A stretch of DNA of 57,643 nucleotides from Brevundimonas sp. (GCF_016463295.1 NZ_JAEMRO010000009.1:1-57643), one strand, 5' to 3'; shown: positions 35,427 to 44,423, numbered from the stretch's first letter. Numbers and translations: made by a program. Notes: generated from the sequence alone by a model not told the origin.

Positions 35427-36484
35427 TAGCCGCCAGAGATGCGCGCACGGCGCAAACGGTCGGTTTCCAAACGTTCAACCACCAACTTGTCGATCGCATC
35501 ATAGGCCTCCATGGACGCCTCGGCATCGTCTGCTGCGACAGCGGAAGCGACGATCTCAAGCTGCGCCGCGATCCGCAGCTCGATATCGGCACTACTCATC
35601 ATACTCGTGCAGATGAACAGCAATGTGTCTTTCAATGGCGTGCCGACCAGCTGCCGTTCCGCCTCGATCTCCGTGCGAAGCCGCGTAATGTCGCGCTTCA
35701 GATTTTGTGCCGCGCCAGCAGCAGCTGCGGCACGGGTCCTGATCGCCGCAGCCGATCCCGCAGGATCACTCGGTTGCCCTTCTGCATCGGCCTGAATGAA
35801 GCGCATCCAGGCCAACGCGGCATGGTTGGCCTCCTCCAAAGCGACCGAGAAATGGTAGGCAGGTTCGCCTTGGGCCGGGCGACTGCTGGCGATCATCAGG
35901 ATCTCGATATTGAGTTGCGCCATACCCAGCGCAAAATGCGCCCTGCCCAACGCCTGCAGATCCGTTTCACGACCCGATGACGCGGTCACGACGCTGTCGA
36001 TGAACTGATCGGCGCTGTCCGTGGTTTGTCTCAGCAGGGTGCCGATCCGGTCACGCAGTTCGACCTGTTGCCTTAGTGCTGCCCGCCCTTGTTCTTCCGA
36101 TCCCCGTACCCTGGGCGGAGCGGGTGGATCGACGGGCAACGTCGGATAGATGGCGTTCAGCTCAGCGTAGGCTGTTCTAGTCTCGGTCGCCCAGGCGTCC
36201 GCCCATCGTTTGGCCTCACGTGTGTCGCCGCGCTGCAGATGAGCTTGCAGCGTCTCACTCACGTCTAGCAAAGCCAGCATCTGGTCGCCTCGTCGTGTGA
36301 CCAGGACCATATATTGCGAATTCCAGGCCATCAGGCGCGACAGCCAGGCGTCGAAGTCAGCCGGCGTAGCCTCTTGAGCGCGAGCCGCAGGCGGAGCGTT
36401 CGCTGCCATGGCAGGCGAAGCCCCTACCGCGGCGGAGACAAGCGCCAGTCCTACCGCCGTCGCGGTTCCCATCCGATGAAGCAT
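35426..36484 (-). CDS. Secreted helical protein of unknown function
   Basis: 352 aa with a signal peptide (GTATAVGLALVSAAVGASPAMAAN). The mature part is almost entirely helical with long charged stretches (GSEEQGRAALRQQVELRDRIGTLLRQTTDSADQFIDSVVT, AAGAAQNLKRDITRLRTEIEAERQL) and a conserved-looking centre ALGMAQLNIEILMIASSRPAQGEPAYHFSVALEEANHAALAWMRFIQADAEG. There are no catalytic motifs I recognise. ATG 36484 follows GGGGGAA by eight bases. It sits between fzlA and queG in the same direction, and its base composition is less GC-biased than theirs. Confidence 0.7.
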   Translation of the reverse strand: MLHRMGTATAVGLALVSAAVGASPAMAANAPPAARAQEATPADFDAWLSRLMAWNSQYMVLVTRRGDQMLALLDVSETLQAHLQRGDTREAKRWADAWATETRTAYAELNAIYPTLPVDPPAPPRVRGSEEQGRAALRQQVELRDRIGTLLRQTTDSADQFIDSVVTASSGRETDLQALGRAHFALGMAQLNIEILMIASSRPAQGEPAYHFSVALEEANHAALAWMRFIQADAEGQPSDPAGSAAAIRTRAAAAAGAAQNLKRDITRLRTEIEAERQLVGTPLKDTLLFICTSMMSSADIELRIAAQLEIVASAVAADDAEASMEAYDAIDKLVVERLETDRLRRARISGG

Positions 36485-36501
36485 CTGGTTTTCCCCCGGT
36501 G

Positions 36502-37185
36502 TCAGAAATCGAGATCGTCATACCAGATCGATGGATGCACACCCGGAAACCGGTCTGCAAGCAGGGACCTGAAAGAGGGCCGCGACTTCAGCTTCATGTA
36601 CCAGGTCTTCAAACCTGGATAGCTGCCCCAGGCGATCTCACCGAAATAGTCGAGGACCGAGATATGGGCGGCGGCGACCAGATCGGCCTGGCCCATGCGG
36701 CGGCCGGCCAGGGCATCGCGCAGGGTCAACAAGTCCTCGAACATCGTCAGATGGGTGCGCAAGGATTCGCGCCCGGCGCGCAGGGCCCGGGCCTCGGGCG
36801 GGCCGAGCCGCAGCAGCGGCTTCTCCATCCGCTCGTGCAGCAGCACCGCATTGACGTCATCGGTGAAGCGGCGGTCGAACCATCCGATCAGGCGGCGCGT
36901 CTCGGCCCGCTCGGCAGGGTCGGTGGACAGGAGGAAGTCGCCCTTGGCCCGATCCTCCAGCCAGCCCAGGATGGCCGCCGGTTCGCACAGCGTCAGCAGG
37001 CGCCCGTGTTCCGTAACCTGAAGCACCGGCGGCATGCCCGACGGATTCAGCGGGCCGACCGGGCAATCGTCCTCCCACGGACGAACGGGCGTCTCGACCA
37101 CCGTCAGCTTCGCCTCGCCCAGGGCCAGGCGCACGCTGCGCGAGGCGGGATCGAAGGCGAAATGATACAGGACGGGGTCCGACAT
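36502..37185 (-). CDS. fzlA: FzlA, GST-like FtsZ-binding division protein
   Basis: 227 aa with a GST fold: N-terminal thioredoxin-like domain (PVLYHFAFDPASRSVRLALGEAKLTVVE ... LNPSGMPPVLQV) and helical C-terminal domain (RRLIGWFDRRFTDDVNAVLLHERMEKPLLRLG, AAAHISVLDYFGEIAWGSYPGLKTWYMKLKSRPSFRSLLADRFPGV). The C-terminal tail ending in YDDLDF is the mark of FzlA, which in Caulobacter curves FtsZ filaments and activates septal wall synthesis. The usual GST catalytic residue is not evident, consistent with a structural role. Confidence 0.82.
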   Translation of the reverse strand: MSDPVLYHFAFDPASRSVRLALGEAKLTVVETPVRPWEDDCPVGPLNPSGMPPVLQVTEHGRLLTLCEPAAILGWLEDRAKGDFLLSTDPAERAETRRLIGWFDRRFTDDVNAVLLHERMEKPLLRLGPPEARALRAGRESLRTHLTMFEDLLTLRDALAGRRMGQADLVAAAHISVLDYFGEIAWGSYPGLKTWYMKLKSRPSFRSLLADRFPGVHPSIWYDDLDF

Positions 37186-37250
37186 CCGGCCCTTATGCGA
37201 CCGGGGATGTTAAGCCCGCGTTAGCTATGCGGCTGAACGGGGCAGCGATT

Positions 37251-38189
37251 TCAGTCCCACGGCCCCGCATCGGCAGATGCCGCCTCGGCCACCTCATCCG
37301 GGCGGGTGCGACCGCGCGGATCAGCATGGATCAGGATATCGGAGCCCGGAAAGGCGAGGCGCAGACGATCTTCGGCCTCGACCACGATGTCATGGGCCGC
37401 GACCAGGGTCAGGCCCGGATCCAGATCAACATGCATCTGGATCATCAGGACCGTCCCCGCCATCCGTGTCCGCAACTGATGCAGGCCCGAAATGCGCGGG
37501 TCGGCCAGGACGGCTGCGACGATCGCCTTGCGCTGCTCTTCGGGCGCAGCGCGGTCCAGCAGGTGATCAGAGGCGTTCTTCAAAATGCCAATCGCACCCC
37601 AGAACAGCCAGACCGAAACCAGCAATCCCGCCGCTGCATCCAGTCCGGGAGCCGACAAGAAGGTGCCGGAGATGACGCCAATCAACACCACGCCATTGGC
37701 CGCCAGATCGCTGGCGTAGTGGGCGCGGTCGGCCGCCACGGCCAACGAGCCACTGCGCTGCATCGCCCGCGACTGCATCCAGATCAGCCAGCCGGTCAGA
37801 CCGATCGACAACACCACGACGACGACCGCCGTCATGCCCGAACTGACGGGTTGAGGGTCGAACATCCGCTGTATGGCCTCAAAGCCGATGAAAACCGCCG
37901 AGGCGAACACCAGACCCGACTGGACCAGCGCCGCCAGGGCCTCGCCCTTGCCGTGGCCATACCGATGATCCTCATCGGCCGGCGCGGCGGCCCAGCGCAC
38001 GGCAAAGAAGGTCGCCAGCGACGCCACCAGATCCAGCGCCGAATCCGCCAGAGACGCCAGGATGGACACCGACCCCGACGCACCGAGCGCAAAGGCCTTC
38101 AACACGATCAGCACCACGGCCACAGCCACCGCCAGGCGGGTGATGTCGCGGGTGGCCGCGCGGGCGTCGGACGAAGGTACGGATGTCAT
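37251..38189 (-). CDS. Cation diffusion facilitator (CDF) metal efflux protein, FieF-like
   Basis: 312 aa. Six membrane helices in the first about 200 residues and a cytoplasmic ferredoxin-like dimer domain. Metal-site motifs are visible: SLADSALDLVASLAT (Asp pair, helix 2), DEDHRYGHGKGEALAALVQS (loop signature), and DRAHYASDLAANGVVL (HxxxD, helix 5). The C-terminal domain carries MAGTVLMIQMHVDLDPGLTLVAAHDI and ends in a charged tail. It exports Zn, Fe or similar divalent ions by proton antiport. It lies between fzlA and uppP. Confidence 0.9.
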   Translation of the reverse strand: MTSVPSSDARAATRDITRLAVAVAVVLIVLKAFALGASGSVSILASLADSALDLVASLATFFAVRWAAAPADEDHRYGHGKGEALAALVQSGLVFASAVFIGFEAIQRMFDPQPVSSGMTAVVVVVLSIGLTGWLIWMQSRAMQRSGSLAVAADRAHYASDLAANGVVLIGVISGTFLSAPGLDAAAGLLVSVWLFWGAIGILKNASDHLLDRAAPEEQRKAIVAAVLADPRISGLHQLRTRMAGTVLMIQMHVDLDPGLTLVAAHDIVVEAEDRLRLAFPGSDILIHADPRGRTRPDEVAEAASADAGPWD

Positions 38190-38330
38190 TCACGGCCTTG
38201 TCGCGGAAAGCGGAGACGATGCCAAGGCGAACGATGTCGCGCCGATACGTCGCATCCGAGGCTCGCCTATCGTCCGCTCTCTGGCTAAAGGCTGGGTCGC
38301 GGCGATGGTGCCGCGCTTTGAGCGGACATC

Positions 38331-39152
38331 ATGGCGGACTGGATCGCAGCGATCATCCTGGGCATCGTCGAGGGCCTGACCGAATTCATTCCTGTGTCGT
38401 CTACCGGCCACCTGCTTCTGACGCAGAAGCTGCTCGGCCTGACCGATCCGCGCTGGGCCTCCTTCGTCGTGCTGATCCAGCTGGGGGCGATCCTGGCCGT
38501 GGTGGCCCTGTATTTCGCGCGCCTGTGGAAGGTGCTGGTCACCCTGCCAACCGATCCGCAATCCCGTCACTTCGCCATCAGCATCGCCGTCGCCTTCATC
38601 CCCTCGGTGTTCGCCGGTGTCTTTCTGTACGACTTCATCACCGAGGTTCTGTTCGACGTGGAGGGCAGTCTGGCGGTCACCGTGATCTGCACCACGCTGA
38701 TCCTCGGCGGTTTCGGCCTTCTGGCGCTGGAGCGGTTTGCGCCGGCTCCGACCGAGGACAATGCCATGACCGTGTCATGGAAGCGGTCGCTGGGCATCGG
38801 CCTGTTTCAGTGCCTGTCCGTCATTCCCGGCGTCTCGCGCTCCGGAGCAACCATCTCGGGTGCCCTGGTGCTGGGCCTGGACAAGCGGGCGGCGGCGGAA
38901 TTCTCATTCTTCCTCGCCATCCCGACCATGGTCGCGGCTTCCGGCTGGGACATCGTCCAGTCTGGCGCATCCATCGACGCCGACTTCGCCTGGATCATTG
39001 CGCTCGGCTTCGTCGTCTCGTTCGCGGTCGGATGGGTCGTGGTGAAGGCCATGGTGGACTTCGTCGCCCGCCACGGCTTTGCACCCTTCGCCTGGTGGCG
39101 GATCGTGGTCGGCGTGATCGGCCTGGGCCTCGTGTGGGCCGGGATCGCCTGA
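38331..39152 (+). CDS. uppP: Undecaprenyl-diphosphatase UppP/BacA
   Basis: 273 aa. The two BacA motifs are complete: ILGIVEGLTEFIPVSSTGHLLL (residues 9-30) and the second GVSRSGATISGALVLGLDKRAAAEFSFFLAIP (about 165-200). It recycles undecaprenyl pyrophosphate to the monophosphate carrier for peptidoglycan and O-antigen in the inner membrane. It stands alone on the plus strand, convergent with the NDUFA9-like gene (stops 10 bases apart). Confidence 0.96.
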   Translation: MADWIAAIILGIVEGLTEFIPVSSTGHLLLTQKLLGLTDPRWASFVVLIQLGAILAVVALYFARLWKVLVTLPTDPQSRHFAISIAVAFIPSVFAGVFLYDFITEVLFDVEGSLAVTVICTTLILGGFGLLALERFAPAPTEDNAMTVSWKRSLGIGLFQCLSVIPGVSRSGATISGALVLGLDKRAAAEFSFFLAIPTMVAASGWDIVQSGASIDADFAWIIALGFVVSFAVGWVVVKAMVDFVARHGFAPFAWWRIVVGVIGLGLVWAGIA

Positions 39153-39162
39153 AGCCTGATCC

Positions 39163-40149
39163 TCAGACCGGCGTCGTCTTCACCGGCGCAGAGGCGAACT
39201 GGCCGCCCTTGCGATAGCGCCACAGATAGGAGGCGGCGATCGCCTCCACGCCCGTCGGCTCGATGCCCAGTGCGGCCAGACCCTCGGCCCCCTCGGCGAC
39301 GACATTGTCGGTTTCCAGCAGAACGACCTGATCGCGCGTCAGGACCGGCGGGATGCCGACCATGGTGCTGAGCTGGGCCATGCCGCCGATCATCTTGGCG
39401 GCGAAGAACGGCAGCGGGATCAAGCCCCGCGACGGACGATAGGTCTCGCGCAGGACCAGTTTCAGCAGATCCTCGAACGTCATGACCGCCGGTCCGCCCA
39501 GTTCGAATGTGCGGCCCGCCGCTTCGCGCAATGAGATGGCACGCGCCACGGCCTCGGCTACGTCGCCGACATAGACCGGCTGGAACTTCGTCTGGCCGCC
39601 ACCGATCAGCGGCAGGGCCGGAGCGAACTGCGCCATGCGGGCGAACTGGTTCAGGAAGTTGTCGCCTGCCCCGAAGACGATGGACGGACGCACGATGACC
39701 GCGTCCGGCTTGACGGCCCGCACCGCCATCTCGGCCTCGGCCTTGGTCCGGGCATAATCGGACGCGCCTTCCGGATTGGCTCCGATGGCCGACATCTGCA
39801 CCAGGCGATCGACACCGGCGGCGGCACAGGCCTCGGCGATCACGCGCGAGGTCTCGACGTGCATGACCTCGAAGGTCCGCTTGCCGCTTTCGTACAGAAT
39901 GCCGATCAGATTGACGACGGCGTCAGCCCCTTTAAGCGCGGCGGCGACATCCTCCGGGCGGGTCGCGTCGCAGCGGACGGCGACGATCTGGCCCACGTCC
40001 CCCTGGGGCTTCAGGTCATAGGCGCGGTCCGGGCGGCGCACGGCCACCCGCACCCGCCAGCCGCGGCGGGCCAGAGCGCGGACCACCTGGCTGCCGACGA
40101 AGCCGGAGCCGCCGAAGACGGTGACCAGGCCGGGGGTGACTTCGTTCAT
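39163..40149 (-). CDS. NDUFA9-like NAD(P)-binding SDR-extended protein
   Basis: 328 aa. An atypical SDR: VTVFGGSGFVGSQVVRALARRGWRVRVAVRRP (GGxGFxG, residues 9-40), CDATRPEDVAAALKGADAVVNLIGILYESGKRTFEVMHVE, then MSAIGANPEGASDYARTKAEAE, IVRPSIVFGAGDNFLNQFARMAQFAPALPLIGGG and QPVYVGDVAEAVARAI. This matches the complex I NDUFA9 subfamily found in alphaproteobacteria. YARTK keeps the Tyr-Lys pair. The role may be a complex I accessory or quinone-related. ATG 40149 is chosen because the upstream extension runs into the tRNA-Leu promoter region. Confidence 0.85.
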   Translation of the reverse strand: MNEVTPGLVTVFGGSGFVGSQVVRALARRGWRVRVAVRRPDRAYDLKPQGDVGQIVAVRCDATRPEDVAAALKGADAVVNLIGILYESGKRTFEVMHVETSRVIAEACAAAGVDRLVQMSAIGANPEGASDYARTKAEAEMAVRAVKPDAVIVRPSIVFGAGDNFLNQFARMAQFAPALPLIGGGQTKFQPVYVGDVAEAVARAISLREAAGRTFELGGPAVMTFEDLLKLVLRETYRPSRGLIPLPFFAAKMIGGMAQLSTMVGIPPVLTRDQVVLLETDNVVAEGAEGLAALGIEPTGVEAIAASYLWRYRKGGQFASAPVKTTPV

Positions 40150-40278
40150 GGCGAACTGCTCCGAAGACGACGCGAAACCGGGGCGGACATGGCTGGCCGA
40201 ACCCTTGCTGCGCTGGGGATTAGACGATGCGCCCGCCGCTCGCAACGCAATGGCGATAAAACCCTGTTGACCCGACTT

Positions 40279-40298
40279 GGACCCTGCCTTAAGGGTCC
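40279..40298. promoter_or_regulatory. Perfect inverted repeat between NDUFA9-like gene and tRNA-Leu
   Basis: GGACCCT and AGGGTCC flank six bases. A TTGACC hexamer at 40267-40272 overlaps its left edge. It lies between divergent units and might be an operator or a hairpin; no T-run follows. Confidence 0.3.
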
Positions 40299-40341
40299 GC
40301 GCCTTCCAGATGGAAACGCGCCCCGGCGCGGTGACATCCGG

Positions 40342-40428
<87 letters not shown>

Positions 40429-40436
40429 ATCATTCG

Positions 40437-40473
40437 AACGGCGTCGCATCGACAAGATGCGGCGCCGTTTTCG
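40437..40473 (+). terminator. Terminator of tRNA-Leu(CAG)
   Basis: A 14-bp stem, AACGGCGTCGCATC with GATGCGGCGCCGTT, around GACAA, followed by T-rich sequence. Confidence 0.85.
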
Positions 40474-40538
40474 TTTCTGGCCTGCGCCGACAGCATCGCC
40501 CCTATCGCCTCACGGCCCCGGCTGGTTTACGGGAGGGT

Positions 40539-41153
40539 ATGACCGTCTATCTGCATCAGGGCGACCTGCCCGACGACCTGGATCTGGGCCCCGAGGTCGC
40601 GATCGATTCCGAGACCATGGGGCTTCGTTTTCGCCGCGACCCCCTGTGCGTGGTCCAGCTGTCGTCCGGCGACGGCGACGCCCATGTCGTGCGCCTGAAC
40701 CGCCCCGCCTATGACTGTCCGAACCTGAAGCGGCTGCTGGCCGATCCGGCGGTGACCAAGATCTTCCATTTCGGCCGGTTCGACATCGGCATGTTCCAGC
40801 TGCACCTGGGGGTCGAGACCCGACCCGTCTATTGCACCAAGATCGCCTCCAAACTGGCGCGCACCTACACCGATCGGCACGGCCTGAAGGACGTCGTGCG
40901 CGAACTGGTCGGGGTCGACCTGTCCAAGGCCCAGCAGTCCAGCGACTGGGGCAATGCGGAGCTGACGCAGGCCCAGCTCGACTACGCCGCCTCTGACGTT
41001 CTGTATCTGCACGCCGCCAAGGCGCGGCTGGACATGATGCTGGCGCGCGAGGGCCGCACCGATCTGGCCCGCAAATGCTTCGACTTCCTGCCGACGCGGT
41101 CCGCGCTGGACTTGGCCGGCTGGGACGAGATGGACATCTTCGCGCACAGCTGA
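40539..41153 (+). CDS. rnd: Ribonuclease D-like 3'-5' exonuclease (catalytic domain only)
   Basis: 204 aa. DEDDy exonuclease motifs: Exo I AIDSETMGL (residues 22-30, Asp and Glu), Exo II KIFHFGRFDIGMFQ, and Exo III QLDYAASDVLYLHAA (Tyr and Asp). E. coli RNase D has about 375 aa with two HRDC domains; these are absent here, as in other alphaproteobacterial short forms. It trims tRNA and small-RNA 3' ends. Its stop overlaps the lptC start (TGATG), so it heads the lpt operon. Confidence 0.9.
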   Translation: MTVYLHQGDLPDDLDLGPEVAIDSETMGLRFRRDPLCVVQLSSGDGDAHVVRLNRPAYDCPNLKRLLADPAVTKIFHFGRFDIGMFQLHLGVETRPVYCTKIASKLARTYTDRHGLKDVVRELVGVDLSKAQQSSDWGNAELTQAQLDYAASDVLYLHAAKARLDMMLAREGRTDLARKCFDFLPTRSALDLAGWDEMDIFAHS

Positions 41154-41809
41154 TGACCACGCCCGACGACATCCGCGACCATGATGACGAGGCCCGCGTC
41201 GCCGCGACGGCCGCGGCCTTTCGCGCGCGCTCGCGGCGGGTCCGGCTGCTGCGCCGGGTGCTGCCGGTCGTCATCCTGGTGCTGGCGGGCGGGACCATCA
41301 GCTGGATCGTCCTGCGCACCGTCATGTCGGATGTCGAACGCCAGGCCGGGGCCAGCAGCGAGGTCCGCCTGGACAACCCCATGTTCCATGGCCAGGACGC
41401 GGAGGGCCGCAGCTTCGTCATCGGGGCCAAGGGCGCGATCCGCGATCCGGAAACCGGGCGTTTCCGCCTGGTCGGCCCCGCGCTGAGGCTGAACCTGGGC
41501 GGTCGAAAGGTCACCGAACTGACCGCCGACGGTGGCACCTATGACCAGGTCGCCAAGACCGTCACCATCGGGCCGAACGTGCGGATCGCCGACGGCGGCT
41601 CCGGCTTCACCCTGGTCACGCCAGAGGCCGTGGTCGATACCTCCACCGGCATTGTGACCGGCAACAAGGGTGTTCAGGGCACGGGCCCTCTTGGAACCAT
41701 CAACGCTTCGTCCTATGCCATTTATGAACAGGGTGACCGGGTCGTGTTCAGCGGCACGGGCGATAACAAGGTGCGCGGGACATTCAACCCGTCGCGTTCG
41801 GATCCATGA
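41153..41809 (+). CDS. lptC: LPS export protein LptC
   Basis: 218 aa. One N-terminal membrane helix (LPVVILVLAGGTISWIVLRTVM, about residues 38-60) and a periplasmic beta-jellyroll region: RLDNPMFHGQDAEGRSFVIGAKGAIRDPETGRFRL, LTADGGTYDQVAKTVTIGPNVRIADGGSGFTLVTPEAVVDTSTGIVTGNKGV. This is the bitopic link of the LptB2FG complex to LptA. Position between rnd and lptA confirms it. Sequence identity in this family is always low, so context carries weight. Confidence 0.88.
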   Translation: MTTPDDIRDHDDEARVAATAAAFRARSRRVRLLRRVLPVVILVLAGGTISWIVLRTVMSDVERQAGASSEVRLDNPMFHGQDAEGRSFVIGAKGAIRDPETGRFRLVGPALRLNLGGRKVTELTADGGTYDQVAKTVTIGPNVRIADGGSGFTLVTPEAVVDTSTGIVTGNKGVQGTGPLGTINASSYAIYEQGDRVVFSGTGDNKVRGTFNPSRSDP

Positions 41810-42291
41810 GCATGACCAAGACCCTCACCGCCGCCGCCGTCCTGCTGGTCGCACTGGCCCTGCCCAGCCTGGGCGATGCCCAGACCGCGCGGGGCAGCAG
41901 CGCCGATGCGCCCATAGCCTACAGCGGTGACTCGTTCGAAGCGGACAAAGGCACCGTGACGCTGAGAGGCCGCGCTGAACTGATACAAGGCGAGAATCGG
42001 TTTCGTGCAGATCAAATCTCTGGTCTAAATCAGGCTGGCGAAAGCGAGATTGAAGCGACTGGGAACGTCTTTTTCGTCACCCCTAAAGAGACCATCCGCG
42101 GCGACCGCGCCACCTACACCACCGCCAATGACACCATCGTCGTCACCGGCGACGTCATCCTGACCCAGGGCGAGAACGTCGCGACGGGCTCGCGTCTGAC
42201 CTACAACACCCGCACGGAATCTGCGCGGCTGGAAGGCGGCTCCAACGGTCGGGTCCAGGGCGTCTTCTATCCCAACAGCGCGGGGAACTGA
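41806..42291 (+). CDS. lptA: LPS transport protein LptA
   Basis: 161 aa with a signal peptide (LTAAAVLLVALALPSLGDAQ) and the OstA/LptA beta-jellyroll: PIAYSGDSFEADKGTVTLRGRAELIQGENRFRADQIS, ATGNVFFVTPKETIRGDRATYTTANDTIVVTGDVILTQGENVATGSRLTYNTRTESARLEG. It forms the periplasmic bridge for LPS. ATGA overlap with lptC; lptB follows after 22 bases. Confidence 0.93.
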   Translation: MSMTKTLTAAAVLLVALALPSLGDAQTARGSSADAPIAYSGDSFEADKGTVTLRGRAELIQGENRFRADQISGLNQAGESEIEATGNVFFVTPKETIRGDRATYTTANDTIVVTGDVILTQGENVATGSRLTYNTRTESARLEGGSNGRVQGVFYPNSAGN

Positions 42292-42313
42292 GCCTAGCGG
42301 CTCGGCCTGACGC

Positions 42314-43111
42314 ATGGCGCGCAAGGAACTGTCGGCCCTCAATGTGCTGGAGACGCCGCTTGCGGCGGACGCCACGCCTGCGCCCGAAGCGACCAAGGGC
42401 TTGCGCGTGCGGAACATCGCCCGCTCCTTCGGTCAGCGGAAGGTCGTGCAGGACGTCTCCCTGAACGTTCAGCGCGGCGAGGTCGTCGGCCTGCTGGGAC
42501 CCAACGGTGCCGGCAAGACCACCTGCTTCTACATGATCACCGGCCTGATCCCGCCGGACAGCGGCAGCATCTGGCTGGACGGCGAGGATGTGACGGCCCA
42601 GCCGATGTACCAGCGGGCGCGCATGGGCCTGGGCTATCTGGCGCAGGAGGCCTCCATCTTTCGCGGCATGACGGTCGAGCAGAACGTGCGAGCGGTTGTC
42701 GAACTGCATCATACGGGTGCCAAGGCTATCGCCGACGAGACCAGCCGTCTGCTGGAAGAGCTGCGCATCGACCACCTGCGCCATGCCCCGGCCTCCGGCC
42801 TGTCGGGCGGAGAACGCCGTCGCTGCGAGATCGCGCGGGCCCTGGCGGGTCGACCCAGCTTCATGCTGCTGGACGAACCCTTTGCCGGCATCGACCCCCT
42901 GGCCATCGCCGACATCCGCCAAGTTATCCGCTATCTGGCGGGGCGGGGGATCGGCGTGCTGATCACCGACCACAATGTGCGCGAGACCTTGGAAATCATC
43001 GACCACGCCTCGATCATCTCTGGCGGCTCGGTCCTGTTCGAGGGCAAGGCCGAGGACGTGATCCGCGACCCCGAGGTCCGCCGCGTCTATCTGGGCGACA
43101 TGTACGGCTGA
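42314..43111 (+). CDS. lptB: LPS export ABC ATPase LptB
   Basis: 265 aa. Walker A GPNGAGKT (residues 62-69), Q-loop Gln111 in YLAQEASIFRGMTVEQN, signature LSGGE (163-167), Walker B FMLLDEP (183-189) and H-loop ITDHNVRETL. The LptB traits SIFRKL-like motif (ASIFRGMTV) and DHNVRETL are present. An N-terminal extension of about 28 residues (ALNVLETPLAADATPAPEATKG) exceeds E. coli LptB (241 aa). It powers LPS extraction from the inner membrane with LptFG, encoded elsewhere. Confidence 0.95.
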   Translation: MARKELSALNVLETPLAADATPAPEATKGLRVRNIARSFGQRKVVQDVSLNVQRGEVVGLLGPNGAGKTTCFYMITGLIPPDSGSIWLDGEDVTAQPMYQRARMGLGYLAQEASIFRGMTVEQNVRAVVELHHTGAKAIADETSRLLEELRIDHLRHAPASGLSGGERRRCEIARALAGRPSFMLLDEPFAGIDPLAIADIRQVIRYLAGRGIGVLITDHNVRETLEIIDHASIISGGSVLFEGKAEDVIRDPEVRRVYLGDMYG

Positions 43112-43188
43112 GGCGATCGCCACTCACCACGCCGTGACTCCACATTTGCAGAAGGCCGTGTCATCCTCGCCACATCGGGGAGGCGACC

Positions 43189-43434
43189 ATGGCCGTCAGG
43201 AACACTCTTCTGAAAAGCGAGGCCGGTGTCCGGCTGGAGCTGCTGGAGCGCATAAACGCGCACGGCGCGGTGTTGAAGTCGGAATATCGCCTGCGCTCTC
43301 TTCGCCCCACCAAGCTGCCCCGGCTGACGGATCGGGCGGCGGCGGAAGACGCCTATGATCTGGAGGTGGTCGGCTGTCTGATGGATCCGATCGTCCAGGA
43401 CATGGTCAAACGGGGCGCAGCCGAGTTCGGCTAG
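43189..43434 (+). CDS. Small hypothetical protein
   Basis: 81 aa, basic N-terminus: VRNTLLKSEAGVRLELLERINAHGAVLKSEYRLRSLRPTKLPRLTDRAAAEDAYDLEVVGCLMDPIVQDMVKRGAAEFG. No signal peptide, membrane segment or recognised family. GGGGAGG at 43179-43185 is a usable ribosome site. Its last bases overlap the convergent kdsD gene by four. Confidence 0.55.
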   Translation: MAVRNTLLKSEAGVRLELLERINAHGAVLKSEYRLRSLRPTKLPRLTDRAAAEDAYDLEVVGCLMDPIVQDMVKRGAAEFG

Positions 43435-44423
43435 CCGACATATCCCGCCTGCATCAGCTCGGCAATGTGGACGATGGCGGCCGGGCGGTCGTCCTCGACG
43501 ATCAGCAGGGTGGCGATCTTGTTCTGGGTCATCAGGTCAATGGCGTCGCTCATGCGGGCGCTGGGGTCGATGACCTTGGGGCGGGGGCTCATGACGTCTG
43601 CGGCGGTCAGGCCGCTGAGGTCGCCCCGCGCAAAGGCCCGGCGCACGTCGCCGTCGGTGACGATGCCCGCCAGGGTGCCGTCCTCATTGACCACGGCGGC
43701 CGCCCCCTTGCGACCTTCGGTAATGGCCGAGACGACCTCGGCGAAGCTGGCATCCAGCGGAACCGTGGCCGGGGCCGGCGGCCGGTCGCCCATCCAGTCG
43801 CGCACGCTCTGCAGGCTCATGCCCAGCTTGCCGCCGGGATGGTGCAGGCCGAAATCCTCGGCGGTGAAACCGCGCCGCTCGGTCAGGACCATAGCCAGTG
43901 CATCCCCCATGGCCAGGGTCATCAGGGTCGAGGTGGTGGGGGCCAGGCCGTCGGGATGTGCCTCCGGCGCATTCGGCAAGGTCAGGCAGATCGCGGACAT
44001 CCGGCCCAGGAAGCTGTTCGGCCGTTGGGTGATGCCGATGACCGGAATGCCTTCGCGTTGGCAGTAGATCAGCGGATCGCGCAACTCTCGGCTTTCGCCC
44101 GAGTTGGAGATGGCCAGCAGGGTCACATCCTTGCGCAGCATGCCCAGGTCGCCGTGGCTCATCTCCGCCGGGTGAACGAAGAAGGCGTTGGTGCCGGTCG
44201 ACGCCAGGGTCGCGGCGATCTTGCCCCCGATATGGCCCGACTTGCCCATGCCGGTGACCACCAGATAGCCGGGACGCGACAGGATGACCTCGACCGCCCG
44301 GGCCAGGCTGTCATCGATCGCCGCCTCCAGCTGCTGGAGCGCAGAGATGTTCAGGGCGATCACCTCCCGCGCCCTGGCGACCATGGCGGCGGGATCGGCG
44401 GATAGGGGCTCGAGCGTGCTCAT
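43431..44423 (-). CDS. kdsD: D-arabinose 5-phosphate isomerase KdsD (KpsF/GutQ)
   Basis: 330 aa: an N-terminal SIS domain with VVTGMGKSGHIGGKIAATLASTGTNAFFVHPAEMSHGDLG and LLAISNSGESRELRD (about residues 50-120), DGLAPTTSTLMTLAMGDALAMVL, then HHPGGKLG, and two CBS domains (about 205-330) ending LLIVEDDRPAAIVHIAELMQAGYV. It converts ribulose 5-phosphate to arabinose 5-phosphate, the first step to Kdo for LPS. It faces the lptCAB operon from the opposite strand, whereas many relatives carry it in the same operon. Confidence 0.95.
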   Translation of the reverse strand: MSTLEPLSADPAAMVARAREVIALNISALQQLEAAIDDSLARAVEVILSRPGYLVVTGMGKSGHIGGKIAATLASTGTNAFFVHPAEMSHGDLGMLRKDVTLLAISNSGESRELRDPLIYCQREGIPVIGITQRPNSFLGRMSAICLTLPNAPEAHPDGLAPTTSTLMTLAMGDALAMVLTERRGFTAEDFGLHHPGGKLGMSLQSVRDWMGDRPPAPATVPLDASFAEVVSAITEGRKGAAAVVNEDGTLAGIVTDGDVRRAFARGDLSGLTAADVMSPRPKVIDPSARMSDAIDLMTQNKIATLLIVEDDRPAAIVHIAELMQAGYVG

